9,784 bases of DNA from Paracoccaceae bacterium. Its GTDB lineage: Bacteria > Pseudomonadota > Alphaproteobacteria > Rhodobacterales > Rhodobacteraceae. Within the stretch, counting starts at the first letter, position 1. The number at the start of each line of letters is the position of its first letter. The translations under genes and the position numbers were made by a program. This document shows, piece by piece, positions 6,391 through 9,784 of the stretch. Under the pieces are notes generated by a model. The model was not told where the DNA came from and made no database searches. It was given only the letters and a program-made list of their open reading frames with translations. The stretch spans positions 1-9,784 of the forward strand of contig WTGT01000014.1 of NCBI GenBank assembly GCA_011523445.1. Direction: 5' to 3'.

Positions 6391-6636
6391 TTAGGAAGGG
6401 AATTCCTTGACGGGTCCTTCCGATTTTTCTTCATCCATAAGTTGATAAAGCTTGGCGATAAAATACCTGTAATTGGCATTATCAACATTTTGTTGGGATG
6501 CTTCCTTCCAAGCATCATAGGCTGCTTGATAATTGGAATACAACCCTATAACCTCAACATTATCAGGATCCTTGAAGCGCTTGGAGCGTGGATTTGACAA
6601 TTCACCACCAAACACCAAATGCAGTTTTTTAGTCAT
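6391..6636 (-). CDS. DUF4170 family small protein
   Basis: This 81-aa cytoplasmic protein has no known function. It starts MTKKLHLVFGGEL and contains YSNYQAAYDAWKEASQ (33-48), then VDNANYRYFIAKLYQLMDEE (51-70). That is the pattern I recall for DUF4170 proteins of alphaproteobacteria: LHLVFGGEL, a central Y.AAYDAWK helix and VDNA..RYFIA.L. No signal peptide or membrane segment is visible. The start at ATG 6636 is supported by a good Shine-Dalgarno, GAGGA, on the minus strand at 6650-6646, 9 bases upstream. It lies 26 bp after pmbA and 22 bp before lpxK, so it is probably co-transcribed. Its frequent neighbourhood with lipid A genes suggests, but does not show, an envelope-related role. Confidence 0.88.
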   Translation of the reverse strand: MTKKLHLVFGGELSNPRSKRFKDPDNVEVIGLYSNYQAAYDAWKEASQQNVDNANYRYFIAKLYQLMDEEKSEGPVKEFPS

Positions 6637-6662
6637 TGGTCAAATTCCTCACAAAAAATATC

Positions 6663-8009
6663 CTAACTTCCGGCTACCGTCATGTTTTCAATCATAAGGC
6701 TTGGTACCTTGTATGAGCTAAATTCCCTCGGGTCATTGGAAGGAATGAGTGTTTTTATCATATCCCGTAGATTACCGGCAATGGTGAATTCTGAAATCGG
6801 TTGGGTCACCTCCCCATTTTCAATCAGAAACCCAGAGGCCCCACGGGAATAATCACCTGTATTGCTGTTGATGGTAGAGCCAATCAGGGAAGTTATCAAT
6901 ATGCCTGAATCAATTTCCTTCATCAATTCACCCGGAGACTTGTCGCCACAGGTAAGGGCAATATTGGTGGTACCCGGTGAAGGCGGTGAAGCAACCCCTC
7001 TTGTGGCATTTCCTGTTGTTGGCATTCCCAGCTTTCGTGATGTTGCCAAATCCATCACCCATGATTTCAGCATTCCCTTCTCGATAAATTTCCTTTCCTG
7101 CTTGGCTATCCCCTCACCATCATAAAGGGTTGAAGATAGTGATTTCGGCCGAAAGGGTTCCTCGTACAAATCCAGGTTTGTGGGTAGTATTTCATTTCCG
7201 AGATCATCTTTCAACCAACTTGTACCACGGGCAATCGCGCCACCATTGATGGCCCCAAGGATATGACCAATCAAGGTGGCAGATACCCTTCGATCAAAGA
7301 GGACAGGGGTATTCATGGTACTGGGCTTGATTGAACCCAATTTGGCTGCGGCCCTCTCCCCGGCTTTTCTGCCTATTCTTTCTGGAGTTGACATGTCCAA
7401 CTGGAAAATTCTTGTTTCTCCGTAATAATCGGTTTCCATTTCCAAGCCGTCACCTGCTATGGCAGAACAACCTGTCGAAAGAAAATTCTTTCTGCTTTCA
7501 CTTTCAAATCCATTACTGGCCAAAAAACAGTAGCAGCTTTCTCCATAACCTGCAGACGATGAATCCGTTTTGGAAACACCCTTAACCCCGTTTGCAGCAT
7601 CCTCAATCGTTTGCCCCAACCTTGTGCATTCTTCTGGTGAAGGAAAGCCATCTTCACTATAAAGTCTCAATTCGGTGGTTTCGTATGGTGGGCCCAATTG
7701 ATTTGGCTTGGCAAGGCCAATAAAGGGATCTTCAGGGGCCACACCTGCCATTGCAATTGCTCTTTCAGCAATGTCGGCAATAGCCGAGGGTCGAAAATCG
7801 GAACCGGCAACGCAAGCCTGTTTTTTACCGACTAAAACCCTTAGTCCAAGCATAATCTGGTCATTGTTTTCAACATTTTCCAAATCGCCTTCCCTCACAC
7901 TAACCGAAAAACTCCTTGACTGGAGAACGATTACATCTGCCTCATCAGCACCTTTCCTTTTGGCGAGGTCAATGGATTGTTCTGCAACTTTTCTTAAGTC
8001 TATCTTCAT
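6663..8009 (-). CDS. pmbA: TldD/PmbA family protein, PmbA (TldE) type
   Basis: PmbA/TldE pairs with the metallopeptidase TldD in a cytoplasmic complex that degrades unfolded peptides and matures some modified peptides; this is family knowledge. The 448-aa protein has the N-terminal beta-rich part (SRSFSVSVREGDLE, 31-44; GLRVLVGKKQACVAGSD, 55-71). In the C-terminal half are FDRRVSATLIGHILGAINGG (238-257), YDGEGIAKQ (296-304), GNATRG (333-338) and GDYSRGASGFLIENGE (385-400). The HExxxH metal site of TldD is absent; the equivalent stretch reads IGHILGAI. This makes it the PmbA/TldE partner and not TldD. No tldD is seen in this window. The start at ATG 8009 gives the expected N terminus, though only a poorly placed GGAA lies upstream. 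It appears to lead the pmbA-DUF4170-lpxK operon. Confidence 0.93.
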   Translation of the reverse strand: MKIDLRKVAEQSIDLAKRKGADEADVIVLQSRSFSVSVREGDLENVENNDQIMLGLRVLVGKKQACVAGSDFRPSAIADIAERAIAMAGVAPEDPFIGLAKPNQLGPPYETTELRLYSEDGFPSPEECTRLGQTIEDAANGVKGVSKTDSSSAGYGESCYCFLASNGFESESRKNFLSTGCSAIAGDGLEMETDYYGETRIFQLDMSTPERIGRKAGERAAAKLGSIKPSTMNTPVLFDRRVSATLIGHILGAINGGAIARGTSWLKDDLGNEILPTNLDLYEEPFRPKSLSSTLYDGEGIAKQERKFIEKGMLKSWVMDLATSRKLGMPTTGNATRGVASPPSPGTTNIALTCGDKSPGELMKEIDSGILITSLIGSTINSNTGDYSRGASGFLIENGEVTQPISEFTIAGNLRDMIKTLIPSNDPREFSSYKVPSLMIENMTVAGS

Positions 8010-8177
8010 ATGATTACAGATGTATTCCGCGAGAAAAAAACCTCTTTATTATCCAACCACAATTCCCAAAAAATGTTTTTACCATCAGTGAATATGAGCA
8101 CATCAGCTGTATCTGAACAGGACGAAGGCCAGAATTTAAGTTTCAATCAAATTGTTCTCATCGAGAAATCAAAAAAT

Positions 8178-9593
8178 TTAATTTAGGTTGTTGCCATTTA
8201 CCAAGATTTCAAATTCATCGTCTATTTCAATCTTGTACTGCAATGCGTCTGGCGAAGTGCTGTTCGGATCCAGAACCATCATGTATCCAAGTATTCCTTG
8301 CAAATATGCCTGTGGTGCTAAATCAGCAGCGATCACTCTGTCAAAAAAGCTTTTGGCACCTTCAACAATTACGTCAAATTCGCCATTTGAAACATAACTT
8401 GATGTATATTCCCCAACAACCTTGACGAATAGATCCATAATTCTGATCTCCCAATCTGAAGAGACAAAGAAGTGAAAAATTTCCGGACTTAGATCATCAT
8501 TATTTTGTTCTTCAAAATATGACTGGTCGAAAAGGGCTTTATTACCCGAAAACCTTATGGAAGTATTTAGTGATCCTACATCCTCATTGAACTCACCTTC
8601 TGGATCCATTAGATCCTTGTAAGTACTTTCCCACCTGATTTTATTCAGTGAAATCCCGGTCTCCACGTTATATAAATCATTTTCATTGTTCCAATCAATG
8701 AGTAAATTCATGTCGGTGTTGGAAACGGCAACGGATTCATTGATGTATCCTTCCAAGGCAATGATAAAATCCAAGGTACTGGAATTCATTGTTAATCCGT
8801 TTTCATCAACACTCATATCACTGGTAGGCTGGTTGATCAGCAATCCAAGAGAAGAATTTTCCATACCTTCAAGAATGAATTGTGCCGTCTCCATAGAGAC
8901 GGAATAATCACCTAGGGGAAATTCCATCCCCATTGCATCATTCATGAATAATCCTCCATCAGTAGTGCTGCTTTGGTAATTTGTTAGCTTGAATGCCAAA
9001 CCATTACCCGCTCTTGTTTGTAACCTGCCGGAAATCTCGCCTGCTGAACCAGTGGCTGAAAAACCATCTTCATACATCCTGGCTAGATCATCAAACAAAT
9101 AGATGCCAAGAGCATCTTTTAACAAGACGAGATAGGTGATGTCCTCATCCTGATGCTTGACTTCCATTTCTGAAATTGAATAGTCGAGTTTCATGCCATC
9201 TGAATTTTGTTCCATGATGATACGTCTGTTTTCGGCAAAGGTTCCCTCCCCAACCTTGACGGGGACTTCATCTCCCGAACTGCTGAAAATGGAAAATGTA
9301 TCGGGCAAATATACTTCGACCAAATCCGTTCCCTTTCTTGACATACGAAATGTTGGAAAATCAACACCGAGGATACCCTCGCCAGAGTCAACTTGAACAA
9401 TAAGGGTCAGATTCCTGGCAAAAATCTCGTCATTGCTTTCTTCCAGATCAATATAGTCAACCTCGACTTCAACTGAATTAAGCAGGGAAATCATATCTTG
9501 AAACAACTCGCTGGGATACAGATCCGAGTATCCTTTTGATCCCAAAAGGGAAAGTATCATTGTCATGGAAATAAATAACGGCTTGATCTTCAT
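8178..9593 (-). CDS. Secreted acidic protein, DUF2125-like, function unknown
   Basis: I do not recognise a function. The 471-aa product begins with a signal peptide: MKIK, a hydrophobic core PLFISMTMILSLLG (5-18), then likely cleavage after GYS (21-23), placing it in the periplasm. The mature protein is rich in Asp and Glu and is made of alternating hydrophobic/polar stretches typical of beta strands, for example NLTLIVQVDS (61-70) and MKLDYSISEMEV (134-145). Helical parts include KDALGIYLFDDLARMYEDG (159-177) and EGAKSFFDRVIA (411-422). The C-terminal segment ends YKIEIDDEFEILVNGNN. No cysteine is present, and I see no lipobox or catalytic motif. Size, signal peptide and the VNG ending resemble DUF2125 proteins of Rhodobacterales, but this is memory-based and tentative. 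It lies 168 bp upstream of pmbA on the same strand. Confidence 0.7.
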   Translation of the reverse strand: MKIKPLFISMTMILSLLGSKGYSDLYPSELFQDMISLLNSVEVEVDYIDLEESNDEIFARNLTLIVQVDSGEGILGVDFPTFRMSRKGTDLVEVYLPDTFSIFSSSGDEVPVKVGEGTFAENRRIIMEQNSDGMKLDYSISEMEVKHQDEDITYLVLLKDALGIYLFDDLARMYEDGFSATGSAGEISGRLQTRAGNGLAFKLTNYQSSTTDGGLFMNDAMGMEFPLGDYSVSMETAQFILEGMENSSLGLLINQPTSDMSVDENGLTMNSSTLDFIIALEGYINESVAVSNTDMNLLIDWNNENDLYNVETGISLNKIRWESTYKDLMDPEGEFNEDVGSLNTSIRFSGNKALFDQSYFEEQNNDDLSPEIFHFFVSSDWEIRIMDLFVKVVGEYTSSYVSNGEFDVIVEGAKSFFDRVIAADLAPQAYLQGILGYMMVLDPNSTSPDALQYKIEIDDEFEILVNGNNLN

Positions 9594-9642
9594 TTTGTTT
9601 ACTCTTGACTAGCTTGAAAATTAGGAAATCACCCGCCAAGCA

Positions 9643-9684
9643 TAGGTTAGTGAGCAATACAACCTAAAACCAAAATCAACCTAA
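9643..9684. repeat. Cluster of short AACCTA repeats upstream of the secreted protein gene
   Basis: CAACCTAA occurs at 9660-9667 and again at 9677-9684, a 17-bp period. TAGGTT at 9643-9648 is the inverted copy of the first (TAGGTT-N12-AACCTA). Together they lie 50-91 bases upstream of the ATG at 9593 and just downstream of the promoter candidate. They could be operator sites or chance in AT-rich DNA. Confidence 0.35.
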
Positions 9685-9696
9685 CAGGTAATGACA

Positions 9697-9726
9697 AAGT
9701 TAAAAACAATCCCGCTGTAATGTCAA
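9697..9726 (-). promoter_or_regulatory. Candidate promoter of the secreted DUF2125-like protein gene
   Basis: On the minus strand a perfect TTGACA (9726-9721) is followed after 18 bp by a weak -10 candidate TAACTT (9702-9697; TTAACT or TTTAAC at 17 or 16 bp are no better). The leader to the ATG at 9593 would be about 100 nt. The rest of 9594-9784 shows no gene. Confidence 0.35.
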
Positions 9727-9784
9727 GGTTGGATTTGTCGATCAATCTTTTAAACAAAGTGTTTTATATTTTGCAGTTTATAAC

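Noticed and set aside
6369..6518. N-terminal extension of lpxK to ATG 6518
   Set aside because: It overlaps the DUF4170 gene in another frame and lacks LpxK similarity; the family N terminus starts at 6368.
6663..8009. Calling this gene tldD, the catalytic metallopeptidase
   Set aside because: The HExxxH zinc motif is absent, so it fits the PmbA/TldE partner.
8014..8103. A 29-codon minus-strand frame (MCSYSLMVK...) ending 4 bases before pmbA
   Set aside because: It has no ribosome binding site or recognisable features, and its length is expected by chance in AT-rich DNA.
8010..8177. A terminator for the secreted protein gene (TTCTC-GAT-GAGAA at 8155-8167)
   Set aside because: The stem is only 5 bp and no T-tract follows it on the minus strand.

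Overview
This window looks like ordinary chromosome from an alphaproteobacterium with modest GC (by eye a little above 40%). It resembles a low-GC relative of the Rhodobacterales. The evidence is the gene content and order: mutY divergent from a DciA/DUF721 gene that is followed by a periplasmic DsbA-like gene, and pmbA-DUF4170-lpxK in one direction. I infer the organism from this content and order; no rRNA or other direct marker is present. I found no transposase, integrase, phage gene, CRISPR array or toxin-antitoxin pair. I also found no clear case for a wholly undescribed system.

Layout: (1) 3-2735 is a selenium block. The 3' part of a gene fusing an NADH-dehydrogenase-like flavoprotein domain to selenophosphate synthetase (SelD) runs rightward. 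It meets selU/mnmH (tRNA 2-selenouridine synthase) tail-to-tail with no base between the stop codons. SelD makes selenophosphate and SelU uses it to put selenium on wobble uridines, so the two are a supplier-consumer pair. (2) 2830-2906 is tRNA-Arg(CCT), its CCA end one base from the stop codon of mutY, which lies on the other strand. (3) 2908-4011 is mutY (adenine glycosylase). It diverges across about 64 bp from a DciA-like gene (4076-4600), which seems to start at a non-ATG codon, and a DsbA-like periplasmic thiol oxidoreductase gene (4610-5251). (4) 5252-5375 is a convergent intergenic stretch with weak hairpins. (5) 5376-8009, on the minus strand, is read in the order pmbA (TldE), DUF4170, lpxK. 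The gaps are 26 and 22 bp, so this is a likely operon, and lpxK carries out a late step of lipid A synthesis. (6) 8178-9593, also minus, is a secreted, acidic, beta-rich protein resembling DUF2125 proteins. It has a TTGACA-type promoter candidate and small repeats upstream.

No gene-free stretch exceeds 300 bases. The longest are 9594-9784 (regulatory candidates upstream of the secreted protein) and 8010-8177 (leader of pmbA, no gene seen). The points most worth a second look are the SelD fusion, the apparent ATT start of the DciA-like gene, the palindrome in front of lpxK together with the missing waaA/kdtA neighbour, and the uncharacterised secreted protein.
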